From an uncultured Alphaproteobacteria bacterium (GTDB taxonomy: Bacteria; Pseudomonadota; Alphaproteobacteria; RF32; CAG-239): a stretch of DNA of 64,000 bases. A program made the position numbers and the translations under genes. The DNA lies in assembly GCA_934254925.1 (NCBI GenBank), contig CAKQMD010000001.1:62001-126000 (forward strand), in the 5' to 3' direction. This document shows, one piece after another, positions 15,263-24,092 of this stretch; the stretch's first letter is position 1, and each line of letters starts with the position of its first letter. The notes below the pieces were generated by a model that was given only the letters and a program-made list of their open reading frames with translations, had not been told where the DNA came from and ran no database searches.

Positions 15263-16106
15263 ACCTCTCCAGCCATTTCATGATATCAATATAATTCTTA
15301 TGATCAAAAAGACTATTATGCCCGGCCAGCGGATAAACGATCAGCTTTTTGGGTTCATGGGCCTGCATAAACAGATTTTTGGCCCTTTCCACGGGAACAA
15401 GCTCGTCTTCTTTTCCGCCCATGACCAACAACGGCGACTTCAAGCGTTTAACCAGCGGCACATTGTCATAATAGTCCCTGACGACAAGGTCAAAAGGCAT
15501 GGGAACGGGCACAATGGTCTTGACGACGTTTAACAGGCTGTCAAAAGGAACTTCCAGCAGCACGGCCCGAAAAGCGCCCCGGTCCTGAAAACTGTCGGCT
15601 GTGTTCAAAGCCATATGTGATCCCATAGACAGTCCGTAAATGATGATATCGGAATTTTTATAGCCGAGACGATACAAATATTCCAGAGCAGCGGCGGCAT
15701 CGGCATTCAAATTTTTCTGGCGGATTGTTCCTTTAAGTCCGCCAAAACCGCGGTATTCCGCCATAAAGGCACCGTATCCCCGTTCGGTCAGAGGTTGCAG
15801 CTTATGGTAAAAGAATTCAATTTTTCCGGCATTGCCGTGAAAAAACAAAATGACTGGACGTCCCGGTGCCGGTTTGGTATACCAGGCCAAAAGCGGCGTG
15901 CCGTCCGCCGATTCATAAAAAACTTTTTCAGCTTGATAGCCCTCACTGAGTGCGAATTCAAGATTTGACGAACTCGGACTCGGAGCATAATAAAACAGTT
16001 GCGGAAACAAATAGGCCAACAGGCAAAAAACAATGTACCCCACGACCAAGACGGCCAAAATGAGCGTTATTGCCTTTGTCGTTATCTTAGCTATTTTTCT
16101 CATCAT
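15249..16106 (-). CDS. Membrane-anchored alpha/beta hydrolase (BEM46/YfhR-like)
   Basis: A 285-aa protein with an N-terminal membrane segment (about residues 12-35) and an alpha/beta hydrolase domain. The nucleophile elbow is GLSMGS with Ser160, the oxyanion region HGNAG lies at 90-94, the acid is probably Asp234 (GGKEDELVP) and the base His263 (AGHNS). Family members are serine hydrolases or acyl-protein thioesterase-like enzymes; the substrate is not shown. The start lies inside the end of prfB (20-base overlap), preceded by GTGGGGA. Confidence 0.8.
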   Translation of the reverse strand: MMRKIAKITTKAITLILAVLVVGYIVFCLLAYLFPQLFYYAPSPSSSNLEFALSEGYQAEKVFYESADGTPLLAWYTKPAPGRPVILFFHGNAGKIEFFYHKLQPLTERGYGAFMAEYRGFGGLKGTIRQKNLNADAAAALEYLYRLGYKNSDIIIYGLSMGSHMALNTADSFQDRGAFRAVLLEVPFDSLLNVVKTIVPVPMPFDLVVRDYYDNVPLVKRLKSPLLVMGGKEDELVPVERAKNLFMQAHEPKKLIVYPLAGHNSLFDHKNYIDIMKWLERYEKA

Positions 16107-17197
16107 TCCCCACTTTTCCGGCTAACGCGGCCGAAAGAAACAAATCAATGTCCCCGTCAAGAACAGCTTTGGTATCAGAGGTTTCAACCTCGGTACGCAA
16201 GTCTTTCACCAGCTTATAAGGCTGCAGGACATAAGAGCGAATCTGGTGTCCCCAACCGATATCGGTTTGCGCCTCGCGTTGTTCGTCCGCGGCGGCTTCG
16301 CGTTTTTTCATCTCTAATTCATATAACCTGGCTTTGAGCATATTCCAAGCCGCCTCGCGATTTTGAAACTGCGACCGCTGATTTTGGCACTGCACGACAA
16401 TCCCTGTCGGCTGGTGGGTGATGCGTACTGCGGAATCCGTTTTGTTGATATGCTGGCCGCCGGCGCCGGAAGCCCGGTAGGTATCAACTCGGCAGTCCGC
16501 CTCGTTGATTTCGATTTCAATGCTGTCATCTACAACCGGATAAACCCCAACGGAAGCAAAACTCGTATGGCGGCGGGCACCGCTGTCAAACGGCGAAATT
16601 CTCACCAGGCGGTGGACACCGGTTTCATATTTCAGCCAACCGTAAGCATTGTGTCCGCTGATTTTTAACGTTGCGGACTTAATGCCGGCAACATCGCCTT
16701 CCGTTTCTTCGACATATTCGACCTTATATTGATGCGCTTCGGCCCAACGGCTGTACATGCGCAGCAACATTTCCGCCCAATCTTGGGCTTCTGTTCCGCC
16801 GGAACCGGCATGAACTTCCAGATAAGCGTCATTGGCATCAACCTCGCCGGAAAGCAGAGCCTCCAGCTCCTGATGACGCACCTCTCGCCGCAACTGTTCC
16901 AAGGCAGCCGTTACCTCGTCCAACACCGCGGTATCGTCCCCGGCCAGTTCGGCCAATTCGACATAATCGACCAAAGACTGTTCAAAGCCGCGATAAGCCT
17001 CCAAAGCGGCTTCGAGGTTGTTTTTTTCGCTCATCAGCTTTTGGGCGCGACGATTGTCGTTCCAAAGATTTATGTCCTCAGAGAGAGCATTGAGCTCGGC
17101 AAGACGATCAACGGCGTTTTCGTAGTCAAAGAGACCTCCTCAGCAAAGCCAAAGACTGGCGGATTGCTTCGGTCAAATCATTAATATCAGCACGCAT
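16087..17197 (-). CDS. prfB: Peptide chain release factor 2 with programmed +1 frameshift
   Basis: RF2 recognises UGA and UAA stop codons and releases the peptide. The gene starts at ATG 17195-17197 (MRADINDLTEAIRQSL...), meets an in-frame TGA at codon 24 (17126-17128) and continues in the +1 frame as DYENAVDRLAEL through the GGQ motif (SGAGGQHINKTDSAVRI) to 16087, giving a 369-aa protein. This is the classical autoregulatory arrangement: low RF2 causes a shift at CTT-TGA. An uninterrupted frame starting at 17034 would give only a truncated protein. It lies 14 bases after mrcA and overlaps the hydrolase gene downstream. Confidence 0.96.
17126..17140 (-). promoter_or_regulatory. prfB: prfB +1 programmed frameshift site
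   Basis: On the minus strand AGGAGG-TCT-CTT-TGA-C: an internal Shine-Dalgarno-like AGGAGG (17135-17140), a slippery CTT codon (17129-17131) and the stop TGA (17126-17128) followed by C. Spacing equals that of the well-studied Escherichia coli site, with AGGAGG in place of AGGGGG and TCT in place of TAT. Confidence 0.95.
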
Positions 17198-17211
17198 TAC
17201 CTTAACTTTCC

Positions 17212-19680
17212 TTAATATTCGGTGCCAAGCTGAAGCTCGTCGCCGGTGGTTTTGGCGAACATGTCGTCTTCCTGGCCCTGCGGGTTTTCCGCGGCAACGT
17301 CCTTTTTGCTGCCGATAACCCTTTGTTGCTGTTTGTCAAAATCAAAATCCGGTTTCAAAGCTTCGACGATAACAGAGCTGTCCATCGGGGTCGCAGGCTT
17401 TCCGGTATTGTAGTTCACCCGCACCAATTTGATACCCTGCGGGATGCGGAAGGGAATGTCCGGCTGGCCGGCCAAGGCTTCCTTCATAAAGTCAAAGAAA
17501 ATCGGCAAAGCCGCCACGGCACCGGTTTCCCTCCGACCCAGCGTTCTCGGTTCGTCAAAACCCATATAGGTAGCCACGACCAAGTCCGGAGAAAAGCCGA
17601 CAAACCAGGCTTCATAGTTTTTATTCGTCGTTCCGGTTTTGCCGGCCAGATGCTTATTCAGCTGGCGCAAACGGGCACCAGTGCCGCGGACGGCCACGCC
17701 TTCCAAAATGCTCACCATCTGATAAGCCGACAAAGGATCCAGCACCTGTTCGCGGCCGTCTTCCAAAACCGGCAGTGAAGCCGTCTCAAAAGAAGCGGCG
17801 TTGCAATTTTCGCAGGAACGTTGATCCTGTCGATAGATGGTTTTGCCGTTGCGATCTTGAATTCGCTCCACAAAATAAGGGGTAATTTTTTTGCCGCCGT
17901 TGACCATCATGGCATAGGCCGTCGCCATGTCAATCACCCGGGTGTCCCCGGCGCCCAGAGACATGGAGAGCAAATGCGGCAAATGGTCGTTCACGCCCAT
18001 TTTTTTGGCATATTCGGCGACAGTTTCCATCCCCAGATCCTGCGCCAAACGCACGGTCATCAGGTTTTTTGACTTTTCCACGCCCTGACGCAAGGTCATT
18101 AACCCGTAAAACTTCTTGGAATAGTTCACCGGTTTCCATTTAGGCAGTCCCGGCCCTTGGTCCAGCACAAAAGGTGCATCCAAAATAAGGTCGGTCGGGG
18201 AATAACCGTTCTCCAAGGCGGCCATATAAACAATCGGCTTAAAAGAAGAACCGGTTTGCCGGCGCGCCTGGGTGGCGCGGTCAAACTGCGAACGGGCGAA
18301 AGAATAACCGCCGACAACCGCCAAAACCTTTCCGGTATGAGGATCAAGCGCAATCAAGCCGCCTTCGACGTCCGGCACCTGGCGCAGGGCATAGGCGCCT
18401 TCCTCCAATTTTTTGCGCTTCAGTTCGTTTGACGAGAGTTTTTCCGCCAAAATGACGTCACCGACAGCCAGCACTTTATCAACCGCCGACGGGGGATTGC
18501 TGATCCCCTGGTCTTTGAGGGTCTTACGCGCCCAAGAAAGCACGGATAAAGGGATGTAACCTTTTGTCCCGTCCGGCAGGACGATTTCCGCGCGCTGAGC
18601 TCCGGTTTTTACGACGACGGCAGTACTCCAGCTATTTTCCGCCCCCTTGGGCTTGGCCGTTTTTTTCAATTCGCTCAAATAATCGCCTTCCAGGGAAATC
18701 TGGGTCAAAGGACCGCGATAGCCGTGCCGCTGATCATAGTTGTCCAGTTCCTTCTTGAATACCCGGGTGGCAATTTCCTGCAAGCGGGGATCCACCGTGG
18801 TACGGACGTTCAATCCACCTTCATACAAAGCATCATCCCCGAATTTGTCCTTCACAACCCGGCGGACCTCTTCGCTGAAATATTCGGCATCAGGAATGAA
18901 CTCGCCGCGACGTTCAATGGTTTTCAGAGGTTTGTCTTTTGCGGCTTCTGCCTCCTCTTGGGAGACGTAGCCTTCTTCCAGCATACGGTCAATCACCCAG
19001 TTGCGACGACCGACAGCCGCTTCATACTTGGTTTTGGGATTATAATTGTTCGGCCCTTTAGGCAATGCCGCCAAATAAGCGGCTTCTTCAAGGCTCAGTT
19101 CGTCAAGGGATTTGCCGAAATAGTTCAAAGCGGCCGAAGCCACGCCGTAAGAGCGGTTGCCGAGATAGATCTCGTTAAGATACAATTCCAGAATATGATT
19201 TTTGGAAAAAGTCTGTTCAATCCGCGTTGCCAAAATCGCTTCCTTGATTTTGCGAACATAGGAAAGTTCGGAAGAAAGCAAGAAGTTTTTGGCCACCTGC
19301 TGCGTAATGGTAGAAGCTCCCGAAGGCCGACGTCCGGTACCGATGTTTTTCAGGTTACCCAAAACGGCGCGCGCAATGCCGAAATAGTCTATTCCCGCAT
19401 GGTGATAGAAATTTTTGTCCTCTGCCGAAATAAAGGCATGTTTGACACGTTCGGGAATTTTTTCCACCGGCACGAAAAGCCTTTTTTCCGCAGCATATTC
19501 CATCAACAGGCGACCGTCGCCGGCAAAAAGGCGCGTCGTTACCGGCGGTTCGTATTTTGCCAGCTGATGAAAGTCAGGCAGCTGTGAAGACAATTCCCAC
19601 AGCGAGCTGATGAGAATCACCACGGCAATCACCGCAAAAAAGAAGAATGCGCTAAGCAGCGAAGAAAGCGTTTTAAACAT
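17212..19680 (-). CDS. mrcA: Penicillin-binding protein 1A (bifunctional transglycosylase/transpeptidase)
   Basis: An 822-aa class A PBP that polymerises and cross-links peptidoglycan at the periplasmic face. It has an N-terminal membrane anchor (about residues 8-28), a GT51 domain with EDKNFYHHAGID and the GASTITQQVAKN motif, and a transpeptidase domain with SxxK in TGSSFKP, SxN-region SMSLGAGDT and KTGTT. The order amidase-mrcA-prfB is common in alphaproteobacteria. The start ATG at 19680 is followed by a basic and then hydrophobic stretch typical of a signal anchor. Confidence 0.95.
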   Translation of the reverse strand: MFKTLSSLLSAFFFFAVIAVVILISSLWELSSQLPDFHQLAKYEPPVTTRLFAGDGRLLMEYAAEKRLFVPVEKIPERVKHAFISAEDKNFYHHAGIDYFGIARAVLGNLKNIGTGRRPSGASTITQQVAKNFLLSSELSYVRKIKEAILATRIEQTFSKNHILELYLNEIYLGNRSYGVASAALNYFGKSLDELSLEEAAYLAALPKGPNNYNPKTKYEAAVGRRNWVIDRMLEEGYVSQEEAEAAKDKPLKTIERRGEFIPDAEYFSEEVRRVVKDKFGDDALYEGGLNVRTTVDPRLQEIATRVFKKELDNYDQRHGYRGPLTQISLEGDYLSELKKTAKPKGAENSWSTAVVVKTGAQRAEIVLPDGTKGYIPLSVLSWARKTLKDQGISNPPSAVDKVLAVGDVILAEKLSSNELKRKKLEEGAYALRQVPDVEGGLIALDPHTGKVLAVVGGYSFARSQFDRATQARRQTGSSFKPIVYMAALENGYSPTDLILDAPFVLDQGPGLPKWKPVNYSKKFYGLMTLRQGVEKSKNLMTVRLAQDLGMETVAEYAKKMGVNDHLPHLLSMSLGAGDTRVIDMATAYAMMVNGGKKITPYFVERIQDRNGKTIYRQDQRSCENCNAASFETASLPVLEDGREQVLDPLSAYQMVSILEGVAVRGTGARLRQLNKHLAGKTGTTNKNYEAWFVGFSPDLVVATYMGFDEPRTLGRRETGAVAALPIFFDFMKEALAGQPDIPFRIPQGIKLVRVNYNTGKPATPMDSSVIVEALKPDFDFDKQQQRVIGSKKDVAAENPQGQEDDMFAKTTGDELQLGTEY

Positions 19681-19790
19681 CGACCAAATCCGTTAAGCTT
19701 AATAGTTTCGTACGTACGGAATCACTTATAAAACAATTCTTTTTAAAAGCCAAACAATTTTACACTTTACTCCCAGCGCAAACCCCAAGC

Positions 19791-21044
19791 TCAGAACAGC
19801 GAAGCGTGCTGCATGTTGTCAAAATAGCGGTCGATAGCCCGACCGACGGAAGTCGCCAACTTGTTGCGGTAGCTTTTTTGCTTGAGCAGTTTTTCTTCCG
19901 TGCGGTTGGAAAGATATCCCATCTCCAGCAGAACGGCGGGAATGTCCGGCCCTTTCAAAACGGCAAAACCGGCAAAGCGATGCGTATTGTCCACAAGTTT
20001 TACGGATTTCTTCATTTCCTGGACCATAAAGGTGGCAAATTCGGATGAGCGATTCATTGTTTCCCTCTGGGCCAAGGTGATCAGGATATCCGACACTTCT
20101 TTGGAATGCTCAGAGAAATCCAGTCCGGCGATCACATCCGCTTTGTTTTCCCTTTCGGCCAAAGCCGCCGCTTCTTTGTCGGACGCGGTTTCGGACAAGG
20201 TATAAACCGACAAGCCGGTCGCTTTGCGGTTCAAAGCGCTGTCGGCATGGATAGACAAGAAGAGATCCGCCTCATAGCGGCGGGCGATGCGCACTCTTTC
20301 CCGCAGGGGAATGAAGATGTCTCGGTTGCGGGTCAGATAAACCTTATAACCTTTTTTTTCAAGAATCGCCTTGAGCTCTTTTGCCATGGCCAAGGTAATG
20401 TTTTTTTCATAGACACCGGAATAGCCGATAGCACCGGGATCCTGCCCGCCGTGGCCGGGATCCAGCACAATGATTTTTTTGGAGACGTTTTTCTTGACCG
20501 GCGTTGCTTTGGTGTTTTTTGACGCGGTTTTAAAAGCCGCCGGCGTTGTATACGAATCGTTGCTGAAAGCGTGGTCGTTCCCCACTTTTGAGACAAAGTC
20601 ACGCTCGGTGGTAATCTCCAAGTCTATGACGAAACGCCAGCCGAAACTGCTTTGCGGCGCCAGCATGAAAACCTTTTTGATTATTACCGGCTTTTGCAAG
20701 TCGAAGACGATCCGCGTCCCGTCTACGCCGGCCTTACCGACACGGGTTTGAGAAACGATGTTGTTTTTATCCAGGCTTTTTTCAATTTTGGGAGAAACGA
20801 CGATATTTTGGGTATCCACCACCAGGCGCTTGGGCGAAGTCAGCAAAAAGACCTTGTAGTCAAAGCTTTTGTCAGCGTCAAACACCATGCGAACGCTGCC
20901 GATCCCCTGCCCGACGCGCATATTGGTAATTCCGGCAGCTTCGGCGGAAGACGGCGGCGACAAAAACAGTAGCAAACACAAGGAAAAAAACGTAAAAGTC
21001 CCTTTCCGCAAAAAAAATCCAAGCTTTTTCACAGTTTGCCGCAT
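19791..21044 (-). CDS. amiC: Periplasmic N-acetylmuramoyl-L-alanine amidase with AMIN domain
   Basis: A 417-aa zinc amidase that splits the amide bond between MurNAc and the stem peptide, needed for daughter-cell separation. A signal peptide ending PSSAEA is followed by an AMIN domain and then an Amidase_3 domain with VLDPGHGGQDPG (His ligand), the Glu of YEKNITLAMA, FLSIHADSA (second His) and LLEMGYLSN (catalytic Glu). I place the start at ATG 21042-21044, after AAGGATAAACTCAGG, because the upstream ATGs (21080, 21071) lack ribosome sites and would disturb the signal peptide. The name amiC is by similarity of layout. Confidence 0.9.
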   Translation of the reverse strand: MRQTVKKLGFFLRKGTFTFFSLCLLLFLSPPSSAEAAGITNMRVGQGIGSVRMVFDADKSFDYKVFLLTSPKRLVVDTQNIVVSPKIEKSLDKNNIVSQTRVGKAGVDGTRIVFDLQKPVIIKKVFMLAPQSSFGWRFVIDLEITTERDFVSKVGNDHAFSNDSYTTPAAFKTASKNTKATPVKKNVSKKIIVLDPGHGGQDPGAIGYSGVYEKNITLAMAKELKAILEKKGYKVYLTRNRDIFIPLRERVRIARRYEADLFLSIHADSALNRKATGLSVYTLSETASDKEAAALAERENKADVIAGLDFSEHSKEVSDILITLAQRETMNRSSEFATFMVQEMKKSVKLVDNTHRFAGFAVLKGPDIPAVLLEMGYLSNRTEEKLLKQKSYRNKLATSVGRAIDRYFDNMQHASLF

Positions 21045-21188
21045 TCCTGAGTTTATCCTTATTCTCGTCATTTTGAGCATAGCAGAAACTTCTTACCAGA
21101 GGGTTAAAATAATTTGTAAAAAAACCGTAATAAGGTGTTGTGTTTTTAAATAGATTGTATATGCTATGCAAAGTTTAAGGTAATTTCC

Positions 21189-21359
21189 ATGTATCGGTTT
21201 TATTCTTTATTAAAAGTAAAAAAACAAAATGGCAAGAATAAATATTGGTACCGCGGTTTTATCATGACGAAAAACCTGCTTATCTTAAACCGGATTAAAG
21301 AGTTTCGACCGGAAAGGTTTCAGCGGCGGGCGTTTAAGGGCAAAGGGTTTGAGAGTTAA
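21189..21359 (+). CDS. Possible small basic protein (56 aa) upstream of rne
   Basis: The frame starts at ATG 21189-21191 with TTTAAGG eight bases before it, and ends at TAA 21357-21359. The product would be very basic and aromatic (opens MYRFYSLLKVKKQNGKNKYW and ends RRAFKGKGFES), with no signal peptide or membrane helix. It matches no family I know. The ribosome site and the length of the surrounding gap favour a real gene; it could instead be a leader peptide for rne or a chance frame. Confidence 0.4.
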   Translation: MYRFYSLLKVKKQNGKNKYWYRGFIMTKNLLILNRIKEFRPERFQRRAFKGKGFES

Positions 21360-21464
21360 CCGCCCGGTCGCAAAAGAGTTTTTAACAAAGGACGGCAGTA
21401 TTGCGACAGTCCTGTGGAATGAAGCGGAATCGCCTTAGGGCTGCCGTTTATTTAAAATTCGAAT

Positions 21465-21525
21465 CTGAAATCGTCTCCGGCAGTGGTATAATTTTTTCCG
21501 CCGACTTGTTTGCGGAAAACGACGG
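21465..21525 (+). promoter_or_regulatory. rne: rne promoter candidate and RBS-sequestering leader hairpin
   Basis: CTGAAA (21465-21470) and TATAAT (21487-21492) with 16-base spacing form a plausible promoter close to rne. The same stretch can fold: TTTTCCGC (21494-21501) pairs with GCGGAAAA (21512-21519), and CTCCG (21475-21479) pairs with CGGAG (21521-21525), the latter holding the rne ribosome site. Promoter and outer stem exclude each other in one transcript, so the outer stem would only act in a transcript started further upstream. Confidence 0.45.
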
Positions 21526-21536
21526 AGTAAAATATT

Positions 21537-24092
21537 ATGATTAAAAGAATGTTGATTGATGCCACCCAGCCCGAAGAAACGCGCGTGGTGGTTATTAACG
21601 GAAACAAGCTTGAGGATGTCGAGTGCGAAACGGCTAATCGTCGCCAGATCAAAGGCAATGTTTATCTCGGCAAGGTCATGCGAGTAGAGCCTTCCCTGCA
21701 AGCGGCCTTCATTGATTACGGCGGCAACAAGCACGGCTTTTTGGCTTTTGGAGAAATTCATCCCGACTATTATAACGTTTCGGAAGCTGAAATTGCAGAA
21801 ATTGAGCAAGAAGTAGAAAACATCATCGAAAACAAAAAACAACAGCAAAAGGAACGCGAGCAAGAAAAAGAACGCATCCGCCAGGAAAAAGCCGCCGCCC
21901 GCGCCCGCTATGAGGCCGAGCAGAAAGCCTTGGCCGAACAAGCCGCCACCGAGGAAAAGGCGGAATCAGACATTGCGGAAAACACTCCGGCAGCAGACGT
22001 TGCCGAACCGGTCGTTGAAAAAACGGAAGAAAGCGCTGAAACAACAGTGCCCGAAACTACCGTGCCGGAAAAAGAAAGCAAGCATCCGCAAAAGAAACGC
22101 CTGGCCAAAAAGAAAATCAAAAAGCAACAAACCATTGAGGAAGAAAAAGGCAAGGAAACCGGCGAAGAAGCTTTGAAAGTTTTAAACGAAGACAGCGGCG
22201 CGCCGCAAGACGAATCGGTCAGCGAAGACATTTCCCAAGAAGAGGACGCACCGGCTGAGGTCATCGACAATGACGAAAACGAAGAGGAATTGAGCAACGT
22301 CGACGACGAAGAAGACGATGACACCGAATTGGATTATGAAATGCAAAAACGTCTGCTCAAGGCCCGCAAACTGTTTCACCGTAGCCGGATTCAGGACGTA
22401 ATCAAAGAAGGGCAGACCCTGCTGGTTCAGGTGGTCAAAGAAGAGCGCGGCAACAAAGGTGCGGCTTTGACAACCTATTTGTCGCTGGCTGGCAGATATT
22501 GCGTTTTAATGCCCAACCGCATTAAAAGCGGCGGCGTTTCCCGCAAGATTACCAACGCGGCCGATCGCAACCGTCTGAAAAACATTGTTCATGATTTGCC
22601 GTTGACACCGGACATGTCGATTATCGTCCGGACCGCCGGGGAAGAAAAATCAAAGGCGGAAATCGTTCGTGACTACAATTATCTGATCAGAACCTGGAAC
22701 CAAATTCGGCTTGACGCGTTGAAAGGAAAGGCGCCGACCCTGATTCACGAGGAAGGCAACCTGATCAAACGGGCCTTGAGAGATATTTATACCAAAGAGG
22801 TTTCAGAAATCATCGTCGCGGGGGACGAGGCTTATAAAATGGCAAAAGACTTTTTCCGTATTTTGTCGCCGCACAGTCTGAAAAAGATCAAAAGCTACCG
22901 CAACAACGATATGCCGCTGTTCCAGCGTTTTCAAGTCGAAGGCCAGCTGGACAAGCTCCATGACGCGACGGCCCAGTTGGAATCGGGCGGTTATTTGGTG
23001 ATCAACCCAACGGAGGCTTTGGTCGCCATCGACGTCAACTCGGGGCGTGCCACGAAGGAAAAAGATCTGGAAGAAACGGCGTTGAAGACCAATCTGGAAG
23101 CTTGCGACGAAATAGCCAAGCAGCTGCGGATGCGTAATCTGGCCGGTTTGGTGGTCATTGACTTTATCGACATGGATGAACCGGCTAACAACCATGCCGT
23201 GGAAAAACGCATGAAAGAAGCACTGAAAAAAGACCGTTCGCGCATTCAGGTCGGCAAAATGAGCTGTTTCGGCCTGCTGGAGATTTCTCGTCAAAGAGTC
23301 CATTCTTCTTTCTTTGAGAGCAACTATCAAGTTTGCCCTTATTGCCAAGGCAAGGGAATGATCCGTAACGTCGAATCTTCGGCAGTAATGATTTTGCGCG
23401 GTCTGGAAGAGGAAGGCATCAAAAACCGTTCATCGCGGATCAACGTTTTTGTGCCGCATGACATAGCCATCTATCTGCTCAACCAAAAACGCCGCACGCT
23501 GATAGACTTGGAAGAGCATTACAAAATGGAGGTCGTGATCAGCGCTGACGACAGTATCAAAAACGTCGCCGATTATCGCATTGAACGGACCAAGATAACC
23601 AAGGCGACGCCCGTTAATGTCGAAACGCCGGTTGAAGAAGCCGCGGAAACGGGCGAAGAAACCAACGCAAAAGAAGAGAACGGCAAAAGCCGACGCAACG
23701 GTCGCAACAATCGTCGCGAGCGTTATAACAACGCCAAAGAGGCTTCAACAAACGAAAAAGCGGCCGTTTCCGCCGAGACGGAAAGCGTGCCGGCAGCAGA
23801 AGAGAACGACGTTCCGGCGACGGAAAATAACGGTGAAGCCGCGGAAAGCCGACGCAACGGCCGGCGGGACTATCGCGGACGGCGCAATAACCGCCGTGAT
23901 CGTCGCTTTAGCCAAAATCGACGTGAGCGCGACAATGGCAACGAGGCGCCGCGGAAAGAAAAACAAGAAGCTGTGATCTTGTATAACAGCCATGAAGATA
24001 TTACTTCTGCACCAAAGCCCGAAGAAGCAGAAAATTCTAACGATAATACGAAGGAAAAATCAACTTGGTGGAAGAAGCTCATCAAAGGCTAA
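21537..24092 (+). CDS. rne: Ribonuclease E
   Basis: An 851-aa endoribonuclease of RNA decay and rRNA/tRNA maturation. The N-terminus MIKRMLIDATQPEETRVVV and the S1 domain (about residues 35-75 and resuming near 285) are split by a roughly 200-residue acidic, Lys/Glu-rich insertion, as in alphaproteobacterial RNase E. The DNase I-like catalytic part has AIDVNSG and FIDMD, the Zn-link is CPYC at about residues 600-603, and the C-terminus is a low-complexity Arg/Asn/Glu-rich scaffold region. GGAG lies nine bases before the ATG. The next gene starts inside its end. Confidence 0.95.
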   Translation: MIKRMLIDATQPEETRVVVINGNKLEDVECETANRRQIKGNVYLGKVMRVEPSLQAAFIDYGGNKHGFLAFGEIHPDYYNVSEAEIAEIEQEVENIIENKKQQQKEREQEKERIRQEKAAARARYEAEQKALAEQAATEEKAESDIAENTPAADVAEPVVEKTEESAETTVPETTVPEKESKHPQKKRLAKKKIKKQQTIEEEKGKETGEEALKVLNEDSGAPQDESVSEDISQEEDAPAEVIDNDENEEELSNVDDEEDDDTELDYEMQKRLLKARKLFHRSRIQDVIKEGQTLLVQVVKEERGNKGAALTTYLSLAGRYCVLMPNRIKSGGVSRKITNAADRNRLKNIVHDLPLTPDMSIIVRTAGEEKSKAEIVRDYNYLIRTWNQIRLDALKGKAPTLIHEEGNLIKRALRDIYTKEVSEIIVAGDEAYKMAKDFFRILSPHSLKKIKSYRNNDMPLFQRFQVEGQLDKLHDATAQLESGGYLVINPTEALVAIDVNSGRATKEKDLEETALKTNLEACDEIAKQLRMRNLAGLVVIDFIDMDEPANNHAVEKRMKEALKKDRSRIQVGKMSCFGLLEISRQRVHSSFFESNYQVCPYCQGKGMIRNVESSAVMILRGLEEEGIKNRSSRINVFVPHDIAIYLLNQKRRTLIDLEEHYKMEVVISADDSIKNVADYRIERTKITKATPVNVETPVEEAAETGEETNAKEENGKSRRNGRNNRRERYNNAKEASTNEKAAVSAETESVPAAEENDVPATENNGEAAESRRNGRRDYRGRRNNRRDRRFSQNRRERDNGNEAPRKEKQEAVILYNSHEDITSAPKPEEAENSNDNTKEKSTWWKKLIKG

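Larger units (their letters stand above)
21045..21536. other. Divergent intergenic region between amidase and rne
   Basis: This 492-base gap carries the divergent control regions of the amidase operon and rne. It contains a possible 56-codon ORF (21189-21359), a long-range stem ACGGCAG (21392-21398)/CTGCCGT (21441-21447) and the structured rne leader (21464-21525). I see no tRNA, no insertion sequence and no strong intrinsic terminator in it. Confidence 0.7.

Noticed and set aside
17126..17128. In-frame TGA near the start of prfB suggesting a pseudogene
   Set aside because: The AGGAGG-TCT-CTT-TGA-C context is the programmed frameshift signal, and both sides encode standard RF2 sequence.
17203..17216. 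TTAA-N6-TTAA between mrcA and prfB as a CtrA box
   Set aside because: Spacing is six, not seven, and it lies inside an operon.
18724..19587. 287-codon open frame antisense to mrcA
   Set aside because: Shadow of the PBP1A gene; composition and lack of motifs show it is not a gene.
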